Origin: Ascaphus truei | Lineage: Eukaryota; Chordata; Amphibia; Anura; Ascaphidae | Direction: 5' to 3' | Length of the DNA: 64,000 bases | Assembly (NCBI GenBank): GCA_036426205.1 | Contig: CM071567.1 | Location: 294,101,161 to 294,165,160, forward strand | In this document: one piece after another, positions 1 to 10,377 of the stretch | Layout of the letters: each line of letters begins with the position of its first letter | Numbering within the stretch: position 1 is the first letter of the stretch | Notes under the pieces: generated by a model | What the model was told of the DNA's origin: nothing | Seen by the model: only the letters and a program-made list of their open reading frames with translations | Database searches by the model: none | Translations under genes and position numbers: made by a program

Positions 1-360
1 TGCTTTAAACAATCCGCGGGGACCCCTGGAGATGCCCGGAGGCCGCCGGTATCAATCCTATGCAGTAAAAATAAAAAAACTCCTTGTTATGCATATCGCA
101 ACTCTGTTCTTGCCACCCTTTAGCTGGCGAGAAAAGAATGCGAGTGTTTATAGAACGATATGCATATCGGAGTTTAGTGAATAACAGTTGCTGGCAACAA
201 CATGCGAGTTTGGGCATTTTTTCAGCTATCGCACTACCTGTTACAGCCAGAATGTTATAGCTCGGTAAAAAGCCGTTTTAGCGTGATATTGCACTGTTAT
301 CGAAGCTTTGTGAATAATGTGTAGTGCATTAATGAACTTATCGAACTTTAGTGAATAGGC
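1..360. other. Unclassified repeat-like sequence
   Basis: I recognise no coding potential here. The stretch contains recurring short motifs (variants of AGTGAATA) and a G-rich start resembling the 'ggggtctccggagct' motif seen at 6.8, 13.2, 14.5 and 21.9 kb. It probably belongs to an older element flanking the L2 fragment. Confidence 0.3.
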
Positions 361-369
361 TCCTGATAG

Positions 370-825
370 CGACACGTCTCGGTTATAGCAAAAAGGAGAG
401 AAAAAGAAGTCACTTACAGACAGGAACTTGTTAGAAATGGAGTGGGGATTCCAAAGGGCACAAGGGATAGGGAAAAGTGAGGGAAGTAGACCACGGATGG
501 ATATGAGGCTAGACGGGTTTACACCACGAGGAGGACAAATTGAGTGTGAGAGGCAAAGATGAGAGCATATAGAAATAAGACAGGGACCAGGATTGGGAGA
601 GATATCCCCAGAAGCAAGGAGGAGACCATGGAAAGAAAGAGGATGTGTAGGGGTGTGTTTTAGTGCAGGGTGTGTTTTGGGGTGGTTTAATAGGGTGCAG
701 ATAATAAATAAATTAATGTGAACTGAGAAGTGGAGAGATGAAGATATAGGAATGGAGTTAGAGGAATAGGGAGGGTGTTCGAAAGAAAATTGTTGTAGGG
801 AAAGAAGTGAAGTTAGACCAAACAC
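370..825 (-). pseudogene. L2 ORF N-terminus with 2A-like motif (fragment)
   Basis: The frame opens with Met at 825 and runs through about 70 residues of low-complexity sequence, then SGDISPNPGP at 580-612, then the start of the L2 endonuclease. NPGP preceded by GD(I/V) is the signature of 2A oligopeptides, which make the ribosome skip the final Gly-Pro bond. 2A-like peptides are known at the N-terminus of L2/CR1-type non-LTR retrotransposons; here the usual Glu before x-NPGP is Ser. The endonuclease reading is lost after about 150 residues, where the sequence changes to non-L2. This is a broken copy and cannot encode a retrotransposase. Confidence 0.65.
583..609 (-). other. 2A-like ribosome-skipping motif
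   Basis: Encodes GDISPNPGP, residues 73-81 of the frame starting at 825. It fits the G-D-(V/I)-x-x-N-P-G-P core. It sits directly before the endonuclease, the position known for 2A-like sequences in L2/CR1-type LINEs. Confidence 0.65.
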
Positions 826-900
826 ATAGAATAGTAGAGGAGGTATGGCAGTGGCAGAAGTACTAGGTTAGTGTTGAGGGCGGGGTAGTGAAAATAAAGT

Positions 901-2988
901 TAGGGTAAGAGTAAAAGGGCAAGATGTGAGAGATAACAACAATGTACAGTATAGAAGGTGAAGCTCTAGAATGTTGATAGAAGAGTGTCTTCTTGAGTCT
1001 TTGATAGGTGTCCTCTTGTCCAACTCCAGATTAACTCCATGCCATAGTAAAGATGCAGCATTTCCAAGACATTTTCATGAAAACATTGATGCAGTTGTAA
1101 TTTATAGTTGAGAATGGGAAGTCTGTTATTTAAACTAACATAAAACTATCTCAGAAGGAACAAAAAGAGAGACATTGCACAAGCAGGCAAAATACTAAGG
1201 GGGTGCAAAGAGGCAAAAGACATAAAACAAAAAAGAGAGCCTCAATAAAGAACTCAAGCATACTATAAAACGACAGTTTTTTGTTTTACAAATTCAGAAT
1301 ATCAATATCTACACCAAATAATGCTAGATAAAAACAAGTTTAATACACAAACGATGTTGACCTTCTGATATGAGTGCATAATTTCGCTATAACCAGGGTA
1401 CACAGTACATGTACACCCCTAAACTGCAAAAAAAAAAAATACATACCATGGCCGGCCGCAAAGGAAAATAAATAGATAAAAGATAAACTGAAACCGATAC
1501 TGCTATTTAATTGTGTTAGTATAAGAGAACAGAGATCATGGTGGAATAAAACATAAAAAGAAAAGAAAGAGAAAGCGCACGCCCCATAGCGTAAAAAATA
1601 CATTTAATGAGGGGAACAAAGGAAGGAGGAGTGTGGGGGTGGTGGGGGGGAAGCTCACTCACAAGGATAGATAGAAATCAGGCTATGTGTGAATATATAT
1701 CACCACCAACTGTAGAGTCCCGGTAAGGGTCCTCTTAGGATGTAAATAGCAGTCTGCTGGTACCAGAAGAACACTCGATCTGTACTTAGGGAACTCCAAA
1801 TACTGCTCCAGTATGTAGTTCATCCATCTGAAAGCTGCCTTGTACCCCTCTACCTAAGCATATCTGATATCAATTAGACATTTAAGGAACAGGTTCTTTG
1901 TTTTATGTTGTGTGTATTGTATTGTCTTACATATTGTATTAGCGATTTATGTATCACTATGGTAGAAATTGGACACAAACACAATCACATCCTGCACACT
2001 AATATATATATTTTATTATCTTTTATCACTAGTACATTTATATACACTTATATACTATTTATTTATGTAGATTTTCTATATAGAATCAACTGGCACTACT
2101 TTTTTGCTTTGTTCTTCTGGAATAAAACATAGCCTGTTTAGACCAAGGCAGACCAGATAGTTAACGAGGTGTATTAGCAGGGTCAAAAATTAAGAAACGA
2201 ATATCCCACAAAGTATATTGTTTGGGCTATAGCAGATATGTGGTTAGGTGCTCTAAGGTGTTCAAGGCATTCGCAGCACACCAACACATTCCACCTTAAA
2301 CATTGCACCAACACTCTCTGGAGAAGACAACCAGATCAGATCAAACAGATCAAGATCAACCGCCTGTATGGCCAGGTTAAACAATTTAATGCCAAAAACA
2401 GACACAAATTGATGTTTCTGACAGAGGCCCCATTTTCACCCATTTTTATAGGTGCCTCAGAGGCAGTCAGTAGCTCTGATTTTAGAATACATGTTCCCCT
2501 GACCTGAGTTCAGACCCTTCCCCACTTCCCCAGTGTTCCCAAGCACTTTACCAAGCCCGAATTAGATCACAGCCCAATACTTCATTGTGTGCTGGCTGAG
2601 CTGAGTGAATTACCAGCCCACCACACAATGGAGTCTTACAGTGACCACCCTCTTCTAAAACTACCTCATGCATTAAATATTATCTTACAGTATGTGTATT
2701 AGCTATGAGTTACTAGTTCAATAGTGGATGGTTCAATAGCTATTGGTTTTATGTTGGTTATCCATTGCATGTCTATGGGATCTACGTATCAATAAAAAAG
2801 TGGTGCAATTCTAGGGCAAAAAAAAGCGACCTCATGAATGAAAGAAAAAATCCTGGTGACTTTTTTCTTTGATACACCTGGTGCATTTATTTGCCCCAGA
2901 ATTTCTCTATTTTTGCCTTGATACTGTATATATGCCTCATCTTTCTTATTTAATTATAAATGACTATAAACACTCCATTGTTTACAAA
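901..2988. other. No gene recognised
   Basis: AT-rich sequence with A-tracts (around 1,427-1,438) and a short GT/G-rich run near 1,630-1,650. Open frames are short, of low complexity and unlike any family I know. I see no exon with splice sites, RNA gene or clear repeat boundary. Confidence 0.4.
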
Positions 2989-3797
2989 TGTAACAGTGTT
3001 TCCCCCCCCCACCCCCCAATCTCATATTGGCCCCTAACGTGAGGAAACTGCCCCATGTTACATATACTGTAGTGTGGTGCACCTGCTGGCTTACAGAACT
3101 CCTGAGTCTTCCGCAGTGATATAGGGAAATACATCAGGACTGGCTCATGAGGTAATGCTGAGAACTACTCACTTCTGGTACAGCGCCTCAATCTCTCCCA
3201 GGTCCCTACGACAGCAGGGAGGAGTCTCTGGAAGAGAACCTCTGGATGCAGCTTCTCCCTGAATGACTCCACTCTCAGGCAAGAAGATTCTTTCAAATTG
3301 GACATTCTTTATTGTCATCTTTAGTGGCAGACTGGCCATCATTGCGGCCGGTCTCTAGCCGCACATCATAAAGGTTGCCCACCTCAAGGAAGTCCCTGGA
3401 CACCACTCCTAGTCAGGGCCCTAGAAGCTGTCCTTGCTCTTCCCTTACTCTCTAATATAGTAAGAGGAATAGTCTGCCCACCTCTCCCCTAAGGGAGGGC
3501 CACAATCCTTGCCAGAGCCCTGGCACTGTGTTGGGTCAGACAGCCTCATTCAAGTGGGACGAGACACTCACACACACTAAATTCAGGCAGTGTTGCATAC
3601 TATATAGCTCCAGTAGGCACCACCCCTGTGTCACTGTAATTGGACACAGAGCATTGATGTCACTTCCCTCACTACACAATACATATCACGGGGATGAGGG
3701 CAAACCTCATGATTACTCCTGGCAAACCTGCCCTTTTAACAGGGATTATTGCACAGGAGGAGAGAGTCATGTAACCCCAAAATTACACAGGGCTACA
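2989..3797 (-). mobile_element. Solo LTR (diverged), same family as 5,370-6,137
   Basis: Begins TGTAACAG and ends GGGCTACA, matching the TGTARCGG...CCGCTACA ends of the LTR at 5.4 kb. Internal blocks are shared in the same order: 'ctcatattggcccc', 'actcctgagtct', 'agcgcctc' and a reverse-complement AATAAAGA polyadenylation signal near 3,310. A run of C at 3,003-3,018 interrupts the left end. No target duplication is obvious. Orientation is set by the polyadenylation signal reading on the minus strand. Open frames inside (for example 3,528-4,079) run across the LTR edge and are not treated as genes. Confidence 0.5.
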
Positions 3798-3983
3798 CTA
3801 ATATGCTGCAACGCCTTTCCCCATGCTGGAGATTGCACTCCCATTTGGATGATGCTAACCTTCTTCAGCGTGTGGAAAAACTGCTTCAGTTTAAGGATTT
3901 TTTTTTTTAGTGAAGCTTCAACTTGTCAAGTAAATCCAAATAAATCTGACTCATACAATTGTACTCACTATTCGTACTGTAGT

Positions 3984-4310
3984 GCTGACGAGTATTCTAA
4001 AACAAATCTGGAGCAATCACCAACAAGATCCAGGTACATGCTGGGTACATGCTGGGTACATGCTGCAACATTTCAGTGACATTTCTGCAGCCAGACTAAT
4101 GGCCCATCGGATTAACAGCGGGGGTCCCTGGCAGTCCCATTCAAACTGGGTTTGCCAGGGACCCCTTCAATTTAATCCGATGGGCCGTTAGTCTCTGCAG
4201 AAATGCCACTGAAATGTTGCAGCATGTACCTGGATTTTGTTGATGATAAACCCAGATTTTCTAAGGCAAGGCAAGTTTAAGGCAAGTTTTAGAATACTCG
4301 TTGGCGCACC
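3984..4310. repeat. MITE-like inverted repeat (hairpin)
   Basis: The two halves are reverse complements. The outer part has 'gacgagtattctaaaac' on the left and its complement near 4,285-4,305. The inner part has 'gcatgtacctgga' / 'tccaggtacatgc' and 'tggcccatcggattaa' / 'ttaatccgatgggcc'. The left arm carries three tandem 'tacatgctggg' units where the right arm has one. No coding sequence. Probably a non-autonomous DNA transposon. Confidence 0.6.
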
Positions 4311-5369
4311 TGTATGTGCAACATTCTTGTGAAATACTGTTTTTAGAGCTCAGAAGTGAGATACTGTATTGTGTAATTAATAAAAAGAGCAGGCACATAT
4401 AGCTTCATAAAAGCAGTGTGACGCTGTTGCTTTGCGAGTCTTGAAAATGACAAGCCCGTGCCCCCTAACAAACCTGCGATATGTTGATAACCTTCCCAGC
4501 GTTAAACCCCACAGTTTAAAGTATTAGCTGTGTTGATCATGGAAATTCTTGTTGCCAAGCTTCTTGTTTGCTGTGTCTCTAATATGAAGCATAAGTTTAT
4601 GTAAATTGATTACAAATGCAAACATGGCAAATCTGTTGAATATTTAATATTTATAACTATTGAAATATTATGACTGCTGCAAACATGCCCACTTATACAA
4701 AGCATTGCAATTGAAAGTATTAACTGGAACTCTTCAAAATATGTTCGGTACATAATGATTTAAAATTGGCATCTACTATATGTTTTTTGTATATAATGAA
4801 GCCTTTAATGGACATCATGAGAAATCTTTATGGATATTATTTGTGGAATATTTTGGAAACCTCAGATATGCCATTTTCAAGTGACATTTGCAGATATCAC
4901 AATGAGACATTTGCGAACATGAACACCCGAGAATAACTCTCATGATGGTTATTATAAAAATATGTTTGCTATACTGTGAACAATGTTTTGTTTTTTATAC
5001 TGATGAATAAAAGAGCATTATGATTGCTACCGGGTATATGACACATACAGTAATTAAAGAGGTGTTCGTAGCTTAAGTTATGTATGGATAATAATGGAGT
5101 GATAACAATGTTTTTTTCACTGGGTGTAATACAAAAACAAACCTTACATCCAACATACGTGAACTTCATATTTGCAGAACTATAGTCCTACTATCTTTGG
5201 AAAGCTCTATGTAAGTCTATGTGCAATCTCTTTAAACAGCGATCTGTGTAAAGCTATTAGGAAATGCAAAGATGATCTTGCCGATATAATGTCACCCTGT
5301 GTGTACATACTGTAGAAGGTCAACTTTAACATAAATATTCCAATAAACATGTGGAAGTAGACTTGTACG
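4311..5369. other. No gene recognised
   Basis: AT-rich sequence with only short open frames and no homology that I recognise. It ends in TACG at 5,366-5,369, the target duplication of the adjacent LTR. Confidence 0.4.
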
Positions 5370-6137
5370 TGTAACGGTATTTCTGGCCCGGCCTGACCCA
5401 CCCAATCTCACATTGGCCCCTGTGGTCTAACCGGTCCCCATTACAGTGTGGTAGTGTCTGGTGGTGCACCTGTTGGCAACAGGACTCCTGAGTCTCCCGC
5501 ATGATGGTGTGTGGGGAGAACCCGTCCAGACAGGCAGCTGAGGTAGTGTGCTGAGTCCTACCTAGTTCCAGTGCAGCGCCTCCACCTCATCAGGGTCCCT
5601 TCGGTCACTTGGGGATGGTCCTGGCGAGGAACTCCTCTGTGGTGCTCCTCTCTGTACATTCACTCCACACATGTACACGAGAGGGTTTGTGATTGAGAGC
5701 ATCTTTATTGATTGAGGTGGGCTAACTGCCCCTTGCAGTAGTTTCTTTAGCCACTCATTGTCCCTCAGTGCTTCCCTTTGAAAGGTGTAATTCTCCTTTA
5801 ATAGGGATTCCCTATCCCAGCCGGGATGTCTTTACCCTGTGCCAGGTCCCTGGACACAGTCTTCCTATTCAGCTACTATAACATAACTCAGGACTCAGAT
5901 AGAATACAGAACTAACTTTTAGACACAGTGCTGTGCCTTATGTACACTCTGGAAGCTGACACACCTCTGACATCACTAACCATGGAGTCAGAGCATGTGA
6001 CCACTCCCATCCATACACAGGGCACCCCACCAGGGTGTGAGGGCAAACCTCCATAATTACTGCTGGCATGCCCACAACTTACCAGGCCTTACTGTCAGCA
6101 GGAGAGATGACTGTAGCCATTTTACATGACCGCTACA
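5370..6137 (-). mobile_element. Solo LTR with 4-bp target-site duplication
   Basis: A 768-bp block starts TGTAACGG and ends CCGCTACA, so it has the TG...CA ends typical of LTRs. It is flanked on both sides by TACG (5,366-5,369 and 6,138-6,141), the duplication made by the integrase. A reverse-complement AATAAAG signal near 5,705 sets the orientation as minus. Downstream of the signal lies the motif TGGAGGCGCTGC (reverse complement near 5,575-5,586), shared with LTR-like blocks at 3.2, 27.4, 28.2, 60.6 and 63.8 kb. No gag or pol is adjacent, so this is a solo LTR left by recombination. Superfamily (Gypsy or endogenous-retrovirus type) cannot be decided. Confidence 0.7.
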
Positions 6138-6141
6138 TACG

Positions 6142-6884
6142 TTTCAAAGGCTTGTACGTCAGATGATCCATCCTAGCGTCCCAAATTAGGTACACTTCAA
6201 TTCAATCATTTATGATCTATCGTTTTCTTAGGAAAGTAGGAAGAGAAAACATGTTCTTTACAATTATTGTCCAAAAATTATAGGACCTTGGGAAAAGTCT
6301 GCTAAATCTTTAAAACAAGAGATTAAACTGAACAGTGGCAGACTGAACCAGAATATATTGAGTAATGCAACAAGGCAGCTGATTTATTTAAAATAGCCAG
6401 AATTTGTAACCGATGGTCGTATATTATTCAAAAATCGATAAGGCCCTTATCGAGCACTTATCGACCAAAATGGCTACTGGTATTCAGATAGCCTCGATAA
6501 GTGCTCGATAACAGCCTGTATCGACGCAAAATTTTATCTCCGTCCGAAATTCGCTGACTGAGCAGCGATCAGGCCCTTATCGACCATTTTCGGAGGGTTG
6601 ATAAACTCCCGCTATTCAGAGACCCGCGAGTCGGGTGTCGCGGCCCATCGCAGCCCATCACAGGCCTAAAAAACGATTTTCTCCCCAAATACAATTCCCC
6701 ACAAAATTGTTGGACAATTGGTGGCGAGATGGCCTCGATGAGCTGCGATGGGTCGGGACTTAGAAGAAATCAGGCCCCTTTCCTGCCTCGGATTGATGCA
6801 GGGGGTCTCCGGAGCTGATAGCCATTAATAGCAGCTCCGGACCCCCCCGGTATGCATCCGAGGCAGGAAACATGCATGTTTCCC
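6142..6884. repeat. Repeat-like sequence with TTATCGA motifs and a 15-bp hairpin
   Basis: No gene. TCGAGCACTTATCGA at 6,450-6,464 is exactly reverse-complemented at 6,494-6,508, and further 'ttatcga' copies follow. The block at 6,786-6,850 is a palindrome around 'ccggagctgatag...agcagctccgg', related to the dispersed 'gggggtctccggagct' family. The L2 element starts directly afterwards. Confidence 0.4.
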
Positions 6885-9788
6885 TGTCTTATTTCAACTT
6901 GCTCTCGTCCTCGCCTTCCACATGCAACTTCTACTCCTTCTGGTGTCAACCCCTCCAACCTCATACCCATCCCCTGCCACCCTCCCTCCTCTCTCCCTTT
7001 CTCCTGTGCCCTTTGGAACGCACGCTCGCTTTCTAACAAGTTCCTCTCTGTACATGACTTCTTTCTCTCTCATTCCCTGCTTCTCTTTGCTATAACTGAG
7101 ACCTGGCTCACTCAGTCTGACTCTGCTCTGGAAGCTGCCCTCTCCTATGGTGGCCATTCCTTCTCCCACACTCCGCGCCCTGATGGCAGGGGTGGAGGCG
7201 TGGGGCTCTTGCTCTCCTCTGTCTGCCATTACCGAACCCTTCCTATTCCCCCCTCTCTTGCTTTTCCCTCCTTTGAGGCTCACACTGTCCAGATATTCTC
7301 TCCTCTCCCTGTTCATGTGGCGGTCATCTATCGCCCACCTACCTCTACTCATCCCCCTTCTGCCTTTATCTCTCACTTTGAATCCTGGCTCTCTTTCTTT
7401 CTCTCCTCAGACTCCCCTGTTCTTCTCCTTGGGGACTTCAATTGCCACATTGATGACCCCTCTCTCTCTTGGGCTTCCCGCTTTCTTTCTCTTACCTCTT
7501 CTTTTGGCCTTCAACAGTGGACTGCAGCCAGCACCCACAAGGATGGCCACTACTTAGACCTGGTTTTCACTAAAAACTTCTCTCTCTCTGATTTCTCCAT
7601 TTCCCCTTTTCCTCTCTCTGACCATCATCTCATCTCATTCTCTTTATCTCGCTTCTCCCCTTCTCCACCTCCATCTACCCCCCGGTTCTGCAGAAACCTG
7701 AGCTCTATTCACTTACCTGACTTTGAGTCCACTTTACACTCCTCCCTCTCCTCTCTCAGCTCTGCTACAGACCCTGACAACCTGGTCAGAAAGTACAACT
7801 CTGTCTTGTCCTCGTCTCTTGATCTACATGCCCCGCTTTCTCTCTGCCGCCCTCGCCCTTCTAACCCTAGACCCTGGCTAAATTCCCACACGCGCATGCT
7901 GCGTTCCTCCACTCGTTCCTCTGAACGCCTCTGGAGGAAGTCTCACACTCTCGCAGACTTCCTTCACTACAAATTTATGCTATCCTGTTTCAACTCTGCC
8001 CTCTCGCAAGCTAAACAAGCCTACTTTTCTGCCCTAATCAACATGCACAAGTCTAACCCACGCCGACTGTTCTCTGTCTTTGATACTCTACTCAAACCAC
8101 CCTCAGCTGCCTCTCCTTCCTCCATCTCCGCTCAGGACTTTGCTGACTATTTTAAGGAAAAGGTGGAATCCATACGGCAGAACATCCCCTCTGTTTCTTC
8201 CTCCCATCCTACACCTCTTCCTAACTCTCCTCCTGCCTTCCTTGAGTCTTTTTCCACTGTCTCAGAGGAGGATGTGTCGCTGTTGATCTCCTCTTCTCCC
8301 TCTACCACTTGCCCTCTTGACCCCATTCCCTCCCATCTCCTAAAACCTCTAGCTCCTACTATAATCCCTACGCTTACACACATTTTTAACTCCTCCCTCT
8401 GCTCTGGAACCTTTCCATCCTCCTTCAAACATGCAACAGTCATACCATTACTCAAAAACAGCAAGCTTGACCCTACCTGTCTTTCTAACTATCGACCTGT
8501 CTCCCTCCTGCCTTTTGCCTCTAAACTCCTTGAACGTCTTGTATTCTCTCGCTTGCTCCATTTTCTCAACACCTATTCTCTCCTAGACCCTCTACAATAT
8601 GGCTTCCGCACTGCTCACTCCACCGAAACAGCCCTCACTAAAATAACTGACGACCTCCATGCTGCCAAAGACAGAGGTCATTACACTCTGCTCATATTAC
8701 TCCAACTCTCTGCAGCATTTGACACCGTGGACCACCCTCTTCTCCTCCACATTCTCCATACTCTAGGTATTCGGAACAACGCTCTATCCTGGATCTCATC
8801 CTACCTCTCCCATCGTACTTTTAGTGTCTCTTCTGCTAACACCTCCTCCTCCTCTATTGATCTCTCTGTGGGGGTACCCCAGGGCTCTGTCCTGGGACCT
8901 CTTCTCTTTTCTCTGTACACACTCTCTCTAGGTGACCTAATAACATCTTTTGGGTTTAATTATCACCTCTATGCCGACGACACACAAATATACTTTTCAA
9001 CACCTGACCTTACACCTGCTGTACAAACCAAAGTTTCTGAATGTCTCTCTGCTATATCATCCTGGATGGCCCTCCGACGCCTTAAACTCAACATGGCTAA
9101 AACAGAGCTCCTCATACTTCCTCCCAAACCTGGCCCTACTACCTCCTTCCACATTACTGTTGGAACTACAATCATTCACCCAGTAGCCCAAGCACGCTGC
9201 CTAGGGGTCACATTCGCCCCTCACATTCAAAACATTTCTAAAACTTGTCGCTTTTTCCTCCGCAATATAACTAAGATACGCCCTTTCCTCTGTTGTTCGA
9301 CTGCTAAAACTCTGACTCAGGCCCTCATTCTCTCCCGTCTTGATTACTGTAACCTCCTGCTGTCCGGCCTTCCTGCCTCTCACCTGTCTCCCCTACACTC
9401 TATCCTAAATGCTGCTGCCAGAATCCCTCTACTCTTTCCTAGATCTGTCTCAGCATCTCCCCTCATGAAATCCCTCTCCTGGCTTCCGATCAAATCCCGC
9501 ATCTCACACTCCATTCTTCTCCTCACTTTTAAAGCTTTACATTCTTCTGCCCCTCCTTACATCTCATCCCTAATTTCTCGGTATGCACCATCCAGACTCT
9601 TGCGTTCTTCTCAAGGATGTCTTCTTTCTACCCCCTTTGTATCTAAAGCCCTCTCCCGCCTTAAACCTTTTTCACTGACTGCCCCACACCTCTGGAATGC
9701 TCTTCCCCTCAGTACCCGACTAGCACCCTCTCTATCCACCTTTAAGACCCACCTTAAGACACACTTGCTTAAAGAAGCATATGAATAG
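6852..9788 (+). CDS. L2 LINE ORF2: endonuclease and reverse transcriptase (catalytic Asp replaced)
   Basis: An uninterrupted 978-residue frame. The first about 11 residues come from upstream sequence, as element homology starts near 6,885. The AP-type endonuclease shows TETW (residues 82-85), [11 protein letters not shown] (193-203) and LSDHHL (255-260). The RT shows NYRPVSLL (547-554), QYGFR (582-586), [10 protein letters not shown] (619-628), [10 protein letters not shown] (674-683) and YADD (707-710). In the family, RT motif A reads L-D-L-S-A-A-F-D and the first Asp binds the catalytic metal. Here it is Gln (residue 618, CAA at 8,703-8,705), so the RT should be inactive although the frame is open. 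The product would nick target DNA and reverse-transcribe its own RNA. No ORF1 is present upstream. Confidence 0.88.
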   Translation: MHPRQETCMFPCLISTCSRPRLPHATSTPSGVNPSNLIPIPCHPPSSLPFSCALWNARSLSNKFLSVHDFFLSHSLLLFAITETWLTQSDSALEAALSYGGHSFSHTPRPDGRGGGVGLLLSSVCHYRTLPIPPSLAFPSFEAHTVQIFSPLPVHVAVIYRPPTSTHPPSAFISHFESWLSFFLSSDSPVLLLGDFNCHIDDPSLSWASRFLSLTSSFGLQQWTAASTHKDGHYLDLVFTKNFSLSDFSISPFPLSDHHLISFSLSRFSPSPPPSTPRFCRNLSSIHLPDFESTLHSSLSSLSSATDPDNLVRKYNSVLSSSLDLHAPLSLCRPRPSNPRPWLNSHTRMLRSSTRSSERLWRKSHTLADFLHYKFMLSCFNSALSQAKQAYFSALINMHKSNPRRLFSVFDTLLKPPSAASPSSISAQDFADYFKEKVESIRQNIPSVSSSHPTPLPNSPPAFLESFSTVSEEDVSLLISSSPSTTCPLDPIPSHLLKPLAPTIIPTLTHIFNSSLCSGTFPSSFKHATVIPLLKNSKLDPTCLSNYRPVSLLPFASKLLERLVFSRLLHFLNTYSLLDPLQYGFRTAHSTETALTKITDDLHAAKDRGHYTLLILLQLSAAFDTVDHPLLLHILHTLGIRNNALSWISSYLSHRTFSVSSANTSSSSIDLSVGVPQGSVLGPLLFSLYTLSLGDLITSFGFNYHLYADDTQIYFSTPDLTPAVQTKVSECLSAISSWMALRRLKLNMAKTELLILPPKPGPTTSFHITVGTTIIHPVAQARCLGVTFAPHIQNISKTCRFFLRNITKIRPFLCCSTAKTLTQALILSRLDYCNLLLSGLPASHLSPLHSILNAAARIPLLFPRSVSASPLMKSLSWLPIKSRISHSILLLTFKALHSSAPPYISSLISRYAPSRLLRSSQGCLLSTPFVSKALSRLKPFSLTAPHLWNALPLSTRLAPSLSTFKTHLKTHLLKEAYE

Positions 9789-10081
9789 CACTGTGGATAT
9801 TCTAAACACGATACATAATGCTTGGCCCCCTGCAGACGCACTTACCAGAACTCCCTCTTACTGTCTCTGTACGTTCTCCCTACCTACCAATTAGACTGTA
9901 AGCTCCTTGGGGCAGGGACTCCTCTTCCGAAATGTTACTTTTATGTCTAAAGCACTTATTCCCATGATCTGTTATTTATATTATCTGTTATTTATTTGAT
10001 TACCACATGTATTACTACTGTGAAGCGCTATGTACACTAATGGCGCTATATAAATAAAGACATACAATACAATACAATACA
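6885..10081 (+). mobile_element. L2-clade LINE, nearly complete 3' part
   Basis: Contains endonuclease plus reverse transcriptase in one long frame, then a 3' UTR with the typical L2 end ('tagactgtaagctccttggggcagggac' region, then 'ggcgctatataaataaag') and a tail of short TACAA units at 10,061-10,081. The 5' end starts just after the point where the 2A-like motif lies in the sister fragment at 583-609, so this copy is 5'-truncated by a short stretch only. The long frame suggests a young insertion, but see the catalytic change in its ORF. Confidence 0.88.
9789..10081 (+). other. L2 3' UTR and microsatellite tail
   Basis: Non-coding. Ends with the L2-type terminus and TACAA repeats, the usual L2/CR1 3' end in place of a poly(A) tail. 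A related tail fragment appears near 56,585-56,612. Confidence 0.75.
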
Positions 10082-10377
10082 GCAACTTCTTTACCTTAGC
10101 GGCTAACCGCTAAGGCAATGAAGGGGTTAAACACCCGTGCCAGGCCTACTGTAATAAACATACAGTATAATGCAATATTGTGGCTATCGGGGATGGATGA
10201 AGGGGGAATTTGGCCCTTAGTGGCTGTTTAGGCATTGCGGGGGGGTTGCGGGGGGGAGTTAACCCCTTCATTACCTTAGCGGTTAATACCGCTAAGGTAA
10301 TAAAGGGGTTAACCCAACCGCTACCCCCCCGCAAGGTCTAAACACCCATCCTTAGGGCTAATACCCCCTTCACTCAC
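10082..10377. repeat. Left flank of the palindrome, with AACCCCTTMAT hairpins
   Basis: Holds a 56-bp palindrome at 10,258-10,313 (arms GTTAACCCCTT...AAGGGGTTAAC around TAGCGGTTAATACCGCTA) and a partial copy at 10,088-10,130. The same hairpin recurs at 12,803-12,858 and 23,880-23,935. No coding sequence. Confidence 0.5.

Larger units (their letters stand above)
361..900 (-). mobile_element. L2-clade LINE, 5' fragment
   Basis: The minus strand matches, residue for residue over long stretches, the start of the L2 ORF found at 6.9 kb on the plus strand: shared blocks include a 'CLIS' start, 'GVNPS', 'CALWN' and 'NKFLSV'. The fragment ends inside the endonuclease domain near 370, so it is 3'-truncated, or interrupted by the sequence at 1-360. 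The boundary near 900 is approximate. It preserves a more upstream part of the element than the longer copy at 6.9 kb does. Confidence 0.7.

Noticed and set aside
3528..4079. 183-residue plus frame
   Set aside because: Runs from inside an LTR across its edge into a MITE, antisense to the LTR. No family features.
6894..7376. Minus-strand 160-residue frame
   Set aside because: Shadow of the pyrimidine-rich L2 ORF on the plus strand. Arg/Glu/Gly-rich composition is typical of such shadows.
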